Notes under the pieces: generated by a model | The model's input: the letters and a program-made list of their open reading frames with translations, nothing else | Told to the model about the DNA's origin: nothing | Database searches by the model: none | Shown here: one piece after another, positions 1-9,031 of the stretch | Numbering within the stretch: the stretch's first letter is position 1 | Layout of the letters: every line of letters starts with the position of its first letter | Program-made: the position numbers and the translations under genes | Assembly: GCF_022482905.1 (NCBI RefSeq) | Contig: NZ_JAKVOI010000001.1 | Location: forward strand, 558,001-622,000 | DNA length: 64,000 nt | Reading direction: 5' to 3' | Source of the DNA: Clostridium sp. | GTDB taxonomy: Bacteria; Bacillota; Clostridia; Clostridiales; Clostridiaceae

Positions 1-99
1 AATATAATATATTGTAGGAAGACTTTTTGTATGGATTTATATACTAAAATATATCTTGGTACTTATGATAACAAATAAAACTTTATGGGAGTGAGATAT

Positions 100-1818
100 A
101 TGTTTTTAAAAGAATGTTTTAAAGCGATAAGTGAAAATGTCAATGAGGGTTTGATAGTAGTAGATAAAGGAGGAAGGCTGATTACAGCTAATACTAGGGC
201 GGAAGAATTGCTATCCATTGATTCTAAAAAAAGTATTGGAAAGCATATAGAAACTATTATTCCAGAAACCAAGTTAAACAGGGTGTTAAAAACCGGGAAA
301 AATGAACTCAACAAAAAATTTTTCACCAATGACAGGGAGTTTATGATCAGCAGAATTGCTATAGTTATTGAAGAAAAAGTATGTGGAGCAGTGGCAATTT
401 TTCAGGATATAACTGACCATAAGAAAATTCAGAAGAAGTTGGCAGATAATGAAATATATATAAATGTAATAAATACTATAATAAATACGCTTAACGAATG
501 TATAGTTTTAGTAGATGAGAATGGTATTATAACTATGATGAGCGAGGCATACAAAGAGTTTCTTGGTTGCACTTCCGATCCTGAAGGAAAAAATGTAAGC
601 GATGTAATAGAAAACACCAAGCTGCATGAGGTTGTAAAAAGTGGAAATGTAAAGATAGGAGATATTCAAAAAATAAATGGCAATAGGATGATTGCAGCAC
701 GTGTTCCAATTAAGGAGGATGGAAAGATTGTGGGAGCTGTAGGTAAAGTGATATTCAAGGATATTGGGGATTTTTATACTTTGAGCAAAAAATTGAATAG
801 TCTAGAAAAAGAAATTGAAACATACAAAAATGAACTTGGAAAAGAGAGAAAAGCAAGATATTCAATTGAAAATATTATAGGTAATTCTCCTAAAATACGT
901 GAAGTAAAATCGTTTGCATTAAAAGTAGCGAAAACTGATTCAAATGTACTTATAACAGGTGAAAGTGGTACTGGCAAGGAGCTCTTTGCCCATGGAATTC
1001 ATAATGCCAGTGGAAGGTATCTAGGGCCTTTTGTAGAGATAAATTGTGCAGCTATTCCATCTGAATTGTTTGAATCTGAATTGTTTGGATATGAGGAAGG
1101 AGCTTTTACTGGAGCTAAGAAAGGAGGTAAAAAGGGAAAATTCGAATTGGCCAATGGAGGAACAATATTTTTGGATGAAATAGGTGATATGCCAATGCAT
1201 ATGCAGGTTAAACTTCTTAGAGTAATTCAGAATAGGGAAATTGAGAGGGTAGGAGGCAATAAAATAGAAGAAATAAATGTAAGAATTATTGCAGCTACAA
1301 ATAAGAATCTTGAAGACAGCGTAAGAGAAGGAAAATTCAGAGAAGATCTTTATTATAGGCTTAATGTCATGAGAATAGTACTGCCTCCTTTGAGAGAAAG
1401 AAAAGAAGATATACCTGTTCTGGCCAACAATTTGAGGATTAAAATAGCAAATAAATTAGGAATATATGTAGAGGGAATATCAAGAGAGGCTATTAAATGT
1501 CTTATAAAATATGATTTCCCAGGTAATGTAAGAGAGCTTGAAAATATTATTGAAAGAGCTATTGATCTTCTTGATTCAGATATTATTATAAAAACGGAAC
1601 ACCTTCCGGAGAGACTTACCAATAAAAAAATAAAAAAGTATATAAAATATAATAATTGCAGCAAGCATTTAAAGAGCATAGTATCAGAAGTGGAGAAGGA
1701 GGTCATTTTAGAATGCCTAAACAAAACCAACTGGAATAAAAATAGAACAGCCAATATGCTTGGAATAAGCAGGGTTGGATTATATAAAAAGATAGAGGAA
1801 TACCATCTGAAAAATTGA
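100..1818 (+). CDS. PAS-domain sigma-54-dependent transcriptional activator
   Basis: Enhancer-binding activator for RNA polymerase carrying sigma-54. Two PAS-type sensor domains (about residues 5-105 and 120-225) precede an AAA+ core with Walker A GESGTGKE (about 288), the sigma-54-contacting GAFTGA loop (about 334), Walker B FLDEIGD (about 357) and a C-terminal Fis-type helix-turn-helix (NRTANMLGISRVGLYKKIEE). There is no receiver domain, so the signal is probably sensed by the PAS domains. ATG at 100 is chosen because GGGAG (87-91) is well placed for it; an in-frame ATG at 85 lies upstream of that SD. The next operon has a clear sigma-54 promoter, so that operon is the inferred target. The inducer is not known. 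Confidence 0.93.
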   Translation: MFLKECFKAISENVNEGLIVVDKGGRLITANTRAEELLSIDSKKSIGKHIETIIPETKLNRVLKTGKNELNKKFFTNDREFMISRIAIVIEEKVCGAVAIFQDITDHKKIQKKLADNEIYINVINTIINTLNECIVLVDENGIITMMSEAYKEFLGCTSDPEGKNVSDVIENTKLHEVVKSGNVKIGDIQKINGNRMIAARVPIKEDGKIVGAVGKVIFKDIGDFYTLSKKLNSLEKEIETYKNELGKERKARYSIENIIGNSPKIREVKSFALKVAKTDSNVLITGESGTGKELFAHGIHNASGRYLGPFVEINCAAIPSELFESELFGYEEGAFTGAKKGGKKGKFELANGGTIFLDEIGDMPMHMQVKLLRVIQNREIERVGGNKIEEINVRIIAATNKNLEDSVREGKFREDLYYRLNVMRIVLPPLRERKEDIPVLANNLRIKIANKLGIYVEGISREAIKCLIKYDFPGNVRELENIIERAIDLLDSDIIIKTEHLPERLTNKKIKKYIKYNNCSKHLKSIVSEVEKEVILECLNKTNWNKNRTANMLGISRVGLYKKIEEYHLKN

Positions 1819-1900
1819 GTTGATATTTTATAGTAAAGTATATGTACATGTAAGAAAAGTATACATTGGCTGTAATTTAGTGGATGGGATGTTTGTCATG

Positions 1901-1953
1901 AAAATACAAGAATCAAATGTAAATATAATATACACATTTGATTCTTGTATTTT
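1901..1953. repeat. Perfect 20-bp inverted repeat, 13-nt spacer
   Basis: The arms at 1901-1920 and 1934-1953 are exact reverse complements, starting with AAAA and ending with TTTT. It may be a bidirectional terminator of the activator gene, or the upstream activator site for the sigma-54 promoter, whose -24 element begins about 30 bp downstream. The sequence alone does not decide. Confidence 0.7.
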
Positions 1954-1983
1954 GCAAACGTTTATATAGAGCCATTCTATATT

Positions 1984-2000
1984 TTGGCATGCTATTTGCT
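1984..2000 (+). promoter_or_regulatory. Sigma-54 (-24/-12) promoter of the CoA-transferase operon
   Basis: TTGGCATGCTATTTGCT matches the consensus YTGGCACG-N4-TTGCW at nearly every position. The invariant GG (1986-1987) and GC (1998-1999) are exactly 12 bp apart. Predicted start of transcription is near 2011, about 44 nt before the CoA-transferase start codon. Confidence 0.88.
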
Positions 2001-2054
2001 ATAAATAGTACTGCAATTTAATTAATTTATTCATAGAAGGAGGATTGATTCAGC

Positions 2055-3647
2055 ATGAAGTCAAAAGTAATGTCTAGGGACAGGGCTATTGGGTTGATAA
2101 AAGATAATTATACTGTTGCAGTAGGAGGCTTCGTAGGGTGTGCATTTCCAGAATATATTATATCAGGAATAGAGGATAGATATTTAAAAGATCATTCACC
2201 ACACAATTTAACCTTGATGAATGCTGCAGGACAGGGAGATAGTGGCAGCAGAGGTTTGAATCATCTTGGACATGAAGGGCTGGTGAAGAGGGTAGTAGCT
2301 GGGCATTGGGCATTGGAGCCCAAAATCCAAAAATTGGCCATTGATAATAAAATAGAAGCCTACAATATACCTCAGGGAGTAATATCACAACTATATAGGG
2401 ACATTGCTGCAAAAAGGCCGGGAACAATAACTCATGTCGGTCTGCAGACTTTTATAGATCCTAGAATTGAAGGCGGCAAACTCAATGAAGTTACTAAAGA
2501 AGATATAGTGAAAATTATAAAAATAGATGGAAGAGAATACTTGTTCTATAAAGCTATACCGATAGATGTCGCAATTTTAAAAGCAACCTATGCGGATGCA
2601 TTTGGGAATGCAACTTTGGAAAAGGAAGCTGCTGTATTGGATGCAACCGCTATGGCACAAGCAGCTAAAAACTCTGGTGGAATAGTAATTGTTCAGGTCG
2701 ATAGTGTTGTAGCCGAAGGTTCTCTTGATCCTATGAAAGTCAAAATTCCCGGAATATATGTAGATGCAGTGGTTGTAGCTGATCCTAAAAATCGTATGCA
2801 GACATTTGAAGAATATTATAATCCTTCCTATTCAGGTGAAGTTAGGTTTTTATCTGATTCATTGCCGTCCATACCTTTAAATGAAAGAAAAGTTATAGCA
2901 AGGAGAGCAGCTATGGAGCTAGTTCCTAATTCAATAACCAATCTTGGAATTGGTATACCTGAAGGTATAGCTGCAGTTGCCAATGAGGAGGGAATTGCAG
3001 ATGAAATGACTTTGACTATAGAGTCCGGTGGAGTGGGGGGAGTGCCGGCAGGAGGACAAAGCTTTGGGGCATCGACCAATCCCCACAGCATACTTGATCA
3101 GGCAAGCCAGTTTGATTTTTATGATGGAGGTGGGCTTGATGTAGCGTTTCTAGGACTGGCACAGTGTGATAAAAGTGGAAATATAAATGTAAGCAAGTTC
3201 GGACCAAAGATAGCAGGGTGTGGAGGATTTATAAACATTACGCAAAATTCAAAAAAAGTTGTGTTCTGCGGAACTTTTAAGGCGGGAGGATTGAAAGTAA
3301 AAGTAGGAGATGGAAGACTTGATATAGAAAAAGAGGGAAAATTCAATAAATTTCTTGATGCTGTAGAACAGATAACATTCAGTGGAAAATATGCAAGGAC
3401 TATGGGACAGCAGGCCCTGTATATAACTGAGAGAGCAGTGTTTAGACTGGGCAAGGAAGGACTGGTTCTGGAAGAAATTGCACCGGGAATAGACTTGAAA
3501 AATGATGTATTGGCTCATATGAATTTTAAACCGGTAATATCTAAAAAATTAAAAACAATGGATGAAAGAATATTTAAAGAAGGGCTTGTAGGAATAGAAA
3601 TAGGAAAATCCTCCGGAGAATTTCCCGGGAAAGTGACAACTGCGTGA
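2055..3647 (+). CDS. Acyl-CoA:carboxylate CoA-transferase (Pct/YdiF type)
   Basis: Moves CoA between a short-chain acyl-CoA and a free carboxylate, activating an imported acid without spending ATP. The 530-residue chain is the single-polypeptide form of family I CoA-transferase, with both the alpha-like (VGGFVGCAFPEYI near the N-terminus) and beta-like halves. The catalytic glutamate is expected at Glu323 in the TIESGGVGG segment, and the GIGIPEGIA motif precedes it. A strong SD (GAAGGAGG) precedes ATG 2055. It is the first gene of the sigma-54 operon, followed by acyl-CoA dehydrogenase, EtfBA and a permease. The family covers propionate, acetate and 3-oxoacid transferases, so the real substrate is open. 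Confidence 0.93.
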   Translation: MKSKVMSRDRAIGLIKDNYTVAVGGFVGCAFPEYIISGIEDRYLKDHSPHNLTLMNAAGQGDSGSRGLNHLGHEGLVKRVVAGHWALEPKIQKLAIDNKIEAYNIPQGVISQLYRDIAAKRPGTITHVGLQTFIDPRIEGGKLNEVTKEDIVKIIKIDGREYLFYKAIPIDVAILKATYADAFGNATLEKEAAVLDATAMAQAAKNSGGIVIVQVDSVVAEGSLDPMKVKIPGIYVDAVVVADPKNRMQTFEEYYNPSYSGEVRFLSDSLPSIPLNERKVIARRAAMELVPNSITNLGIGIPEGIAAVANEEGIADEMTLTIESGGVGGVPAGGQSFGASTNPHSILDQASQFDFYDGGGLDVAFLGLAQCDKSGNINVSKFGPKIAGCGGFINITQNSKKVVFCGTFKAGGLKVKVGDGRLDIEKEGKFNKFLDAVEQITFSGKYARTMGQQALYITERAVFRLGKEGLVLEEIAPGIDLKNDVLAHMNFKPVISKKLKTMDERIFKEGLVGIEIGKSSGEFPGKVTTA

Positions 3648-3694
3648 TACAGTTCAAAAAATGTGCAATTAAAAGATATAAGGAGGTAAAATGA

Positions 3695-4834
3695 ATGGAT
3701 TTTACATTGACTAGGGAACAGGAACTTGTAAAACAAATGGTAAGAGAATTTACAGAAAATGAAGTCAAACCCCTGGCTGCCGAAATAGACGAGACAGAAA
3801 GGTTTCCAAGAGAAACAGTAGAAAAGATGGCCAGATACGGCATGATGGGGATACCTTTCCCGGAGGAATATGGCGGGGCAGGTGGAGACACCCTGTCTTA
3901 TATAATAGCTGTGGAAGAACTTTCCAAGGCCTGCGCCTCAACGGGAGTCATACTCTCGGCACACACATCGCTCTGTGCATCGCTTCTCGAACAGTTCGGC
4001 ACGGAAGAACAAAAACAGAAATATCTGGTTCCCCTTGCAAAGGGAGAAAAGATAGGTGCATTTGGACTTACAGAACCCAATGCAGGTACGGATGCATCCG
4101 GACAGCAGAGCCTGGCTGTACTTGAAGGAGACCATTATATACTGAACGGTCAGAAAATATTCATAACAAACGGTGGAGCTGCAGACATATTCGTGGTATT
4201 TGCAATGACTGACAGGAGCAAGGGAAATCATGGCATATCAGCATTCATACTTGAAAAGGGAATGCCGGGTTTTTCAATAGGAAAACTTGAAAACAAAATG
4301 GGAATAAGAGCATCATCAACTACGGAGCTGATATTCGAGGACTGTATAGTTCCAAAGGAGAATCTTGTAGGAAGAGAAGGAAAAGGTTTTGGAATAGCAA
4401 TGAAGACTCTTGATGGAGGAAGAATTGGTATAGCAGCACAGGCACTTGGAATAGCAGAAGGCGCCCTGGAGGAAGCAGTTGAATACATGAAAGAAAGAAA
4501 ACAGTTTGGAAGATCACTTAGCAAGTTCCAGGGGCTGGCATGGACTGTTGCCGATCTGGATACTGAAATACAGGCTGCAAAATACCTTGTGTACAAGGCA
4601 GCATTGAGCAAGGATGCACATGTATCCTATACAGTAGATGCAGCAAGAGCCAAGCTTATGGCAGCAAATGTTGCCATGGAGACTACAGCAAAGGTTGTAC
4701 AGCTCTTTGGAGGATATGGATATACAAAGGACTATCCAGTAGAGAGAATGATGAGAGATGCAAAGATAACTGAAATATATGAAGGAACCTCGGAAGTACA
4801 GAAAATGGTCATTTCAGGAAATATATTTAAATAG
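3695..4834 (+). CDS. Acyl-CoA dehydrogenase (short-chain/enoyl-CoA reductase type)
   Basis: FAD enzyme interconverting an acyl-CoA and its 2,3-enoyl-CoA, with electrons exchanged through ETF. 379 residues, the usual length for butyryl-CoA dehydrogenases. The FAD/substrate motif FGLTEPNAGTDA and the C-terminal signature QLFGGYGYTKDYPVERMMRD are present. The catalytic base is Glu363 in IYEGTSEVQ, the position used by short-chain enzymes. It lies 47 nt after the CoA-transferase and 12 nt before etfB. Without hydratase or thiolase genes in the operon, it is more likely to reduce an imported enoate as its CoA ester than to act in a full butyrate pathway. This is inference. Confidence 0.93.
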   Translation: MDFTLTREQELVKQMVREFTENEVKPLAAEIDETERFPRETVEKMARYGMMGIPFPEEYGGAGGDTLSYIIAVEELSKACASTGVILSAHTSLCASLLEQFGTEEQKQKYLVPLAKGEKIGAFGLTEPNAGTDASGQQSLAVLEGDHYILNGQKIFITNGGAADIFVVFAMTDRSKGNHGISAFILEKGMPGFSIGKLENKMGIRASSTTELIFEDCIVPKENLVGREGKGFGIAMKTLDGGRIGIAAQALGIAEGALEEAVEYMKERKQFGRSLSKFQGLAWTVADLDTEIQAAKYLVYKAALSKDAHVSYTVDAARAKLMAANVAMETTAKVVQLFGGYGYTKDYPVERMMRDAKITEIYEGTSEVQKMVISGNIFK

Positions 4835-4846
4835 GAGGAACGCCTA

Positions 4847-5626
4847 ATGAATATTGTTGTTTGTTTAAAACAGGTACCGGACACAAATGAAGTCAAAATA
4901 GATCCAAAGACAGGAACGCTTATAAGAGAAGGTGTTCCTTCGATAATAAATCCAGATGACAAGAATGCACTTGAGGAATCAATTGCAATTAAAGAAAAAA
5001 CAGGTGGAAAGGTTACAGTAATAAGCATGGGACCACCCCAGGCAGAGTCGGCACTGAGGGAAGCACTTGCAATGGGTGCAGACGAGGCAATACTCATATC
5101 TGACAGGGCTTTTGCAGGAGCAGATACCTGCGCCACAGCATATGCACTTTCAGGAGCACTCAGGAAACTGGACTACGATATAATTTTTGCAGGAAGACAG
5201 GCAATAGACGGAGATACCGCACAGGTTGGACCTGAAATAGCAGAATTTCTGGGAATACCGCAGATAACTTATGTAGAAAAGGTCGATGTGGATGGAAGTA
5301 CGGTTACAGTTAGAAAAGCATGGGAAGACGGGTATGAAACAGTGAAAGTCAATACGCCGGTACTGCTTACTGCTATAAAAGAATTGAACAATCCAAGATA
5401 TATGCATATGAAGAATATATTTAAAATCTTCAACAAGGAAGTAAAAGTGTGGAGCGCTGCCGATCTTGAAGTTGACAGGGAGCGTCTTGGACTTAAAGGT
5501 TCTCCTACGAAGGTAAAGAGATCAGCTACAAAAGAAGCAAGAGGGGCAGGAGAGATTGTCAACAAGCCGGTAAAAGAAGCAGCAGCATATGCAATTTCAA
5601 AATTAAGAGAAAAGCATGTTATTTAA
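4847..5626 (+). CDS. etfB: Electron transfer flavoprotein beta subunit
   Basis: Small ETF subunit that carries electrons to or from the preceding acyl-CoA dehydrogenase. The 259-residue protein starts MNIVVCLKQVPDT, the standard EtfB N-terminus, and contains GRQAIDGDTAQVGPEIAE. That segment resembles the nucleotide-binding stretch of ETFs from anaerobes that perform flavin-based electron bifurcation, but whether this one bifurcates cannot be settled by eye. SD AGGAGG precedes ATG by a short spacer. It is translated with etfA as a pair. Confidence 0.94.
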   Translation: MNIVVCLKQVPDTNEVKIDPKTGTLIREGVPSIINPDDKNALEESIAIKEKTGGKVTVISMGPPQAESALREALAMGADEAILISDRAFAGADTCATAYALSGALRKLDYDIIFAGRQAIDGDTAQVGPEIAEFLGIPQITYVEKVDVDGSTVTVRKAWEDGYETVKVNTPVLLTAIKELNNPRYMHMKNIFKIFNKEVKVWSAADLEVDRERLGLKGSPTKVKRSATKEARGAGEIVNKPVKEAAAYAISKLREKHVI

Positions 5627-5642
5627 TTGGGGGGGATTCGTA

Positions 5643-6647
5643 ATGAATATAGCAGACTACAAAGGTGTATGGGTATTTGCTGAACAGAGAGACGGTGAAC
5701 TTCAAAAAGTAGCTCTGGAATTATTGGGAAAAGGAAGAGAACTTGCAGATAAATTAAAGGTTGATCTGACTGCAGTACTTCTCGGAAGCGATATAGATGA
5801 TGCCGCAGAAGAATTGACTGCGTATGGAGCAGACAAGGTGCTGTATGCAGACAGTCCGCTATTGAAACACTATACTACGGACGGATATACAAAGGTAATT
5901 GCAGACCTTGTAGAAGAGAAAAAACCGGAAATAGTACTTATAGGTGCAAGCTTCATTGGAAGAGATCTGGGACCAAGACTGGCAGCCAAACTCGTTACGG
6001 GACTTACAGCCGATTGTACCGGACTCGACATAGATGCGGAGACGAACAATCTCATGATGACAAGACCGGCTTTTGGTGGGAATCTTATGGCAACAATAGT
6101 TTGCGGGGACCACAGACCGCAGATGTCAACAGTAAGGCCGGGGGTTTTCGATAAACTTGAGAAAGCCGATGTGAAGGCTGACAGGATAGAAAAGGTGAGC
6201 GCAGATGTTTCAGAGGACGACATAAGGATAAAGGTACAGGAAGTAGTGAAACTTGCGAAGGATGTAGTGGACATTGGAGAAGCAAAGGTAATTGTATCCG
6301 GAGGAAGAGGGCTTGGAAGCAAGGAAGGCTTTGAAGTTCTGAAGGAACTGGCAGATGTGCTTGAGGGAACTGTAGGTGGTTCCAGAGCTGCTATTGACAA
6401 TGGCTGGATAGACAAGGCATATCAAGTTGGACAAACCGGGAAGACGGTAAGGCCGGCACTCTATATAGCAGTTGGAATATCAGGAGCAATACAGCACCTG
6501 GCAGGCATGCAGGACAGTGGATATATTGTGGCTGTAAACAAGGATGAAAATGCTGCAATAATGAAGGTGGCTGACCTTGCCATTGTAGGAGACTATACCA
6601 AGGTCATACCTGAACTTGTAACTCAGATTAAAGTTTTGAATGAGTAA
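5643..6647 (+). CDS. etfA: Electron transfer flavoprotein alpha subunit
   Basis: Large ETF subunit, about 334 residues, holding the C-terminal FAD domain: SGGRGLGSKEGF, GGSRAAIDNGW, VGQTGKTVRP, ISGAIQHLAGM and the final VADLAIVGDYTKVIPEL. The start is placed at ATG 5643 because a run of G (5629-5635) forms its SD. An upstream in-frame start at 5616 would overlap etfB and lacks its own SD. There is no N-terminal ferredoxin-like extension of the sort found in Acetobacterium CarE. With EtfB it should link the acyl-CoA dehydrogenase to NADH and perhaps ferredoxin. Confidence 0.94.
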   Translation: MNIADYKGVWVFAEQRDGELQKVALELLGKGRELADKLKVDLTAVLLGSDIDDAAEELTAYGADKVLYADSPLLKHYTTDGYTKVIADLVEEKKPEIVLIGASFIGRDLGPRLAAKLVTGLTADCTGLDIDAETNNLMMTRPAFGGNLMATIVCGDHRPQMSTVRPGVFDKLEKADVKADRIEKVSADVSEDDIRIKVQEVVKLAKDVVDIGEAKVIVSGGRGLGSKEGFEVLKELADVLEGTVGGSRAAIDNGWIDKAYQVGQTGKTVRPALYIAVGISGAIQHLAGMQDSGYIVAVNKDENAAIMKVADLAIVGDYTKVIPELVTQIKVLNE

Positions 6648-6685
6648 TTGTTGTTGAATTTAATAAATTGATGGAGGTGTTGTCA

Positions 6686-8080
6686 ATGGGAGTCATAGGG
6701 ATTATACTGGCTTTAGGATTATTGATATTTATGGCTTATAAAGGATTTTCAGTTATATTCTTTGCACCAATCTTTGCACTGCTTGCTGCATTATTTTCAG
6801 GAATGGCACTTTTACCAACTTACACAGAAATATTTTTGCCTAATCTAGGCAGCTATGTAAAGACATATTTTCCATTTTTTCTGCTGGGGGCCGTATTTGG
6901 CAAGGCGATGGAGCAATCTGGTGCGGCCAAATCCATTGCCAAAACTATAGTGGAAAAACTTGGAAAAGACAAGGCTATATTTTCTGTAGTGCTGTCAGCT
7001 GCAATATTAACTTATGGAGGAGTAAGTCTATTTGTAGTAGCTTTTGCAGTATACCCTTTTGCAGCTTCTATTTTTAAGGAGGCAGATATTCCAAAGAGAC
7101 TTGTTCCAGCAACTATTGCTTTAGGCGCGTTTTCATTTACTATGGATTCACTTCCTGGTACACCGCAAATTCAGAATACCATACCTATGAAGTTCTTTAA
7201 TACTGATCTATATGCAGCGCCGATATTTGGAACACTTGGCTCATCAGTACTGCTTATAGGTGGGATATTCTATTTGGAATGGCGCAAGCGATGTGCTCAA
7301 GCTGCTGGAGAAGGATATGGAACAAATCATATTAATGAACCTGTAACTGGTGATGAAAAAAATATACCTTCCATGTGGAAAGCACTTATTCCATTGGTGA
7401 TGGTATTGGTGATAACCTTGATTTTGCAAAAAATAGTTTTCCCAAATTGGGATATAATTTCATGGGTTACTCAAAAACCTTATTCTATTCCTGAAGATGG
7501 ATTGGTTGGTTCAATGAATAACTGGGCGCTTATAATTGCACTTATAATTGGAACTATCATTGCATTTTGCATTAATCCTTCAAGTATGAAAAACAATATA
7601 GCAGCGACAATAAATGCCGGGGCGATAGGTTCACTCCTGGCTGTTATGAATACTGCATCAGAAGTAGGTTTTGGTAATGTTATAAAAACATTACCGGGAT
7701 TCAGAGTTATAGCTAATGCGTTGATAAATATAAACCCAAATGGAAGCCCGCTTTTATCAGAGGCAGTTAGCGTAAACGTTCTTGCGGGAGTTACGGGTTC
7801 GGCCTCAGGCGGTATGAGTATTGCGCTTGATATGTTTGCCAAAAAGTATTTACAATGGGCTGCAGAAACTGGTATATCACCTGAACTGCTTCACAGAGTG
7901 GCTTCTATGGCTTCCGGTGGTATGGACACATTACCTCATAATGGTGCAGTTATTACGCTTCTTGGAATTGCAGGCCTGACACATAAACAATCCTATAAGG
8001 ATATATTTGCTGTAACGTTGTTTAAAGCAGGAACATGTTTCTTGATGATATTTTTACAGGGCATTTTCCATTTTGTATAG
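6686..8080 (+). CDS. GntP-family carboxylate permease
   Basis: Integral membrane transporter, about 464 residues with roughly 12 hydrophobic segments. It has the GntP/citrate-type arrangement (AAILTYGGVSLFVVAFAVYP, then FSFTMDSLPGTPQIQNTIP in the first half, and AGVTGSASGGMSIALD and SGGMDTLPHNGAVITLLGIAG in the second). Relatives near fatty-acid and hydroxybutyrate genes are often named hydroxybutyrate permeases, without strong specificity data. ATG 6686 follows GGAGGTG; the in-frame TTG/ATG at 6668/6671 overlap that SD. As last gene of the sigma-54 operon it likely imports the acid that the CoA-transferase activates. Confidence 0.88.
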   Translation: MGVIGIILALGLLIFMAYKGFSVIFFAPIFALLAALFSGMALLPTYTEIFLPNLGSYVKTYFPFFLLGAVFGKAMEQSGAAKSIAKTIVEKLGKDKAIFSVVLSAAILTYGGVSLFVVAFAVYPFAASIFKEADIPKRLVPATIALGAFSFTMDSLPGTPQIQNTIPMKFFNTDLYAAPIFGTLGSSVLLIGGIFYLEWRKRCAQAAGEGYGTNHINEPVTGDEKNIPSMWKALIPLVMVLVITLILQKIVFPNWDIISWVTQKPYSIPEDGLVGSMNNWALIIALIIGTIIAFCINPSSMKNNIAATINAGAIGSLLAVMNTASEVGFGNVIKTLPGFRVIANALININPNGSPLLSEAVSVNVLAGVTGSASGGMSIALDMFAKKYLQWAAETGISPELLHRVASMASGGMDTLPHNGAVITLLGIAGLTHKQSYKDIFAVTLFKAGTCFLMIFLQGIFHFV

Positions 8081-8094
8081 ATAAGTACTTTGAC

Positions 8095-8139
8095 AAATAG
8101 TCTAAGGTAACCTTGAGAGGATATCTTAGACTATTTTTA
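8095..8139 (+). terminator. Rho-independent terminator after the permease
   Basis: The arms AAATAGTCTAAG (8095-8106) and CTTAGACTATTT (8125-8136) form a 12-bp stem followed by T residues. It closes the sigma-54 operon. Confidence 0.85.
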
Positions 8140-8468
8140 TAAATTCTTAATGGTATATTTAACAATATCGATATAAGGTATTATAACAGACAAACAAATC
8201 GATATAGTACAGATAATATGAGATTATCTGGAAAACGTTAGCATACAAATACTTTCCAATATTGTGCACAAAGTATAACAAGATCATTACACAATTTGTT
8301 AATAGTTTTGCGGAGTAAATATTTTTATAATTTATATAATTGTTCTAAAAATCGAAGAATTTATATGTACCGAATTGAAAATGAAAGTTAAGATTAAGTT
8401 AATTATGGGTATGAAAATATTTTGTCAAAAAATTATTAATACAGAGTAAAAAAATATAATAATACAGA
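8140..8468. other. Long AT-rich intergenic region upstream of rseC-rnf
   Basis: About 330 bases without a credible ORF. ATCGATAT occurs twice (near 8167 and 8197) and there are several short AT dyads, but I could not recognise a defined operator or riboswitch. It probably holds regulatory sites for the rnf operon. Confidence 0.4.
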
Positions 8469-8496
8469 ATGACAATTTATCGATTTGTGATATAAT
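8469..8496 (+). promoter_or_regulatory. Sigma-A promoter of rseC-rnfCDGEAB
   Basis: ATGACA (8469-8474), a 16-nt spacer and TATAAT (8491-8496), with an extended -10 TGA just before it. Transcription should start near 8503, giving a leader of about 60 nt before rseC. Confidence 0.7.
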
Positions 8497-8562
8497 TAGA
8501 ATTGATAAATTAGATATAAGGCTAAATTTGAAAACAATGACTGATTTATGGAGGTAATATAA

Positions 8563-8976
8563 ATGAAAAATGAATCTTCAGGAGTTGTGATTGAAGTAAA
8601 AGATGGAATTGCTAAAGTTAGGACTAGCAATCACAGTGACTGTGAAAACTGTGGTGCATGTCCTGGCTCGGCTGCTTCTGTAGTCAATGCAAGAAATCCT
8701 GTTGGGGCTAAACCTGGACAACATGTTACATTTGAAATAGAAGAAACAAATATGCTAAAAGCAGCTTTTGTTGTGTATATACTACCCCTTATTGGTATCT
8801 TTATCGGTGCTCTTATTGGAACATTGATATATGGGAGAGTTGGTGGTTCACTAAAGGCCTTTCAAATAGGTGGTGCAGTTGTACTATTTGCTTTATCGCT
8901 TTTATATGTAAAAATTTTTGATAAATCTGCAGGTAAAAACGATTCTATAAAACCAGTTATTAAAAGCATACTTTAA
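8563..8976 (+). CDS. rseC: RseC/MucC-family positive regulator protein of the rnf operon
   Basis: Small membrane protein of 137 residues. A soluble N-terminal part carries a cysteine cluster (CENCGACPG, about residues 27-35), followed by two transmembrane helices (about 67-85 and 100-118) and a short charged tail, the normal RseC layout. In acetogenic clostridia an rseC gene precedes the rnf genes and has been implicated in rnf expression; the same position here supports that role. SD GGAGG precedes ATG 8563. The cysteines suggest a redox-sensing or Fe-S role, which is inference. Confidence 0.88.
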   Translation: MKNESSGVVIEVKDGIAKVRTSNHSDCENCGACPGSAASVVNARNPVGAKPGQHVTFEIEETNMLKAAFVVYILPLIGIFIGALIGTLIYGRVGGSLKAFQIGGAVVLFALSLLYVKIFDKSAGKNDSIKPVIKSIL

Positions 8977-9031
8977 TTTTATCTATAAAACTGTTTTATA
9001 TTTCTATAATTGAATATAAAAATAATTAATA

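Noticed and set aside
5616-5642. Longer EtfA start overlapping etfB
   Set aside because: The G-rich SD lies after this codon and directly before ATG 5643, and the extra residues do not match EtfA.
8280-8320. Possible Rex site (TTGTTAA half) upstream of rnf
   Set aside because: Only one half-site is present; the right half TTAACAA is missing.
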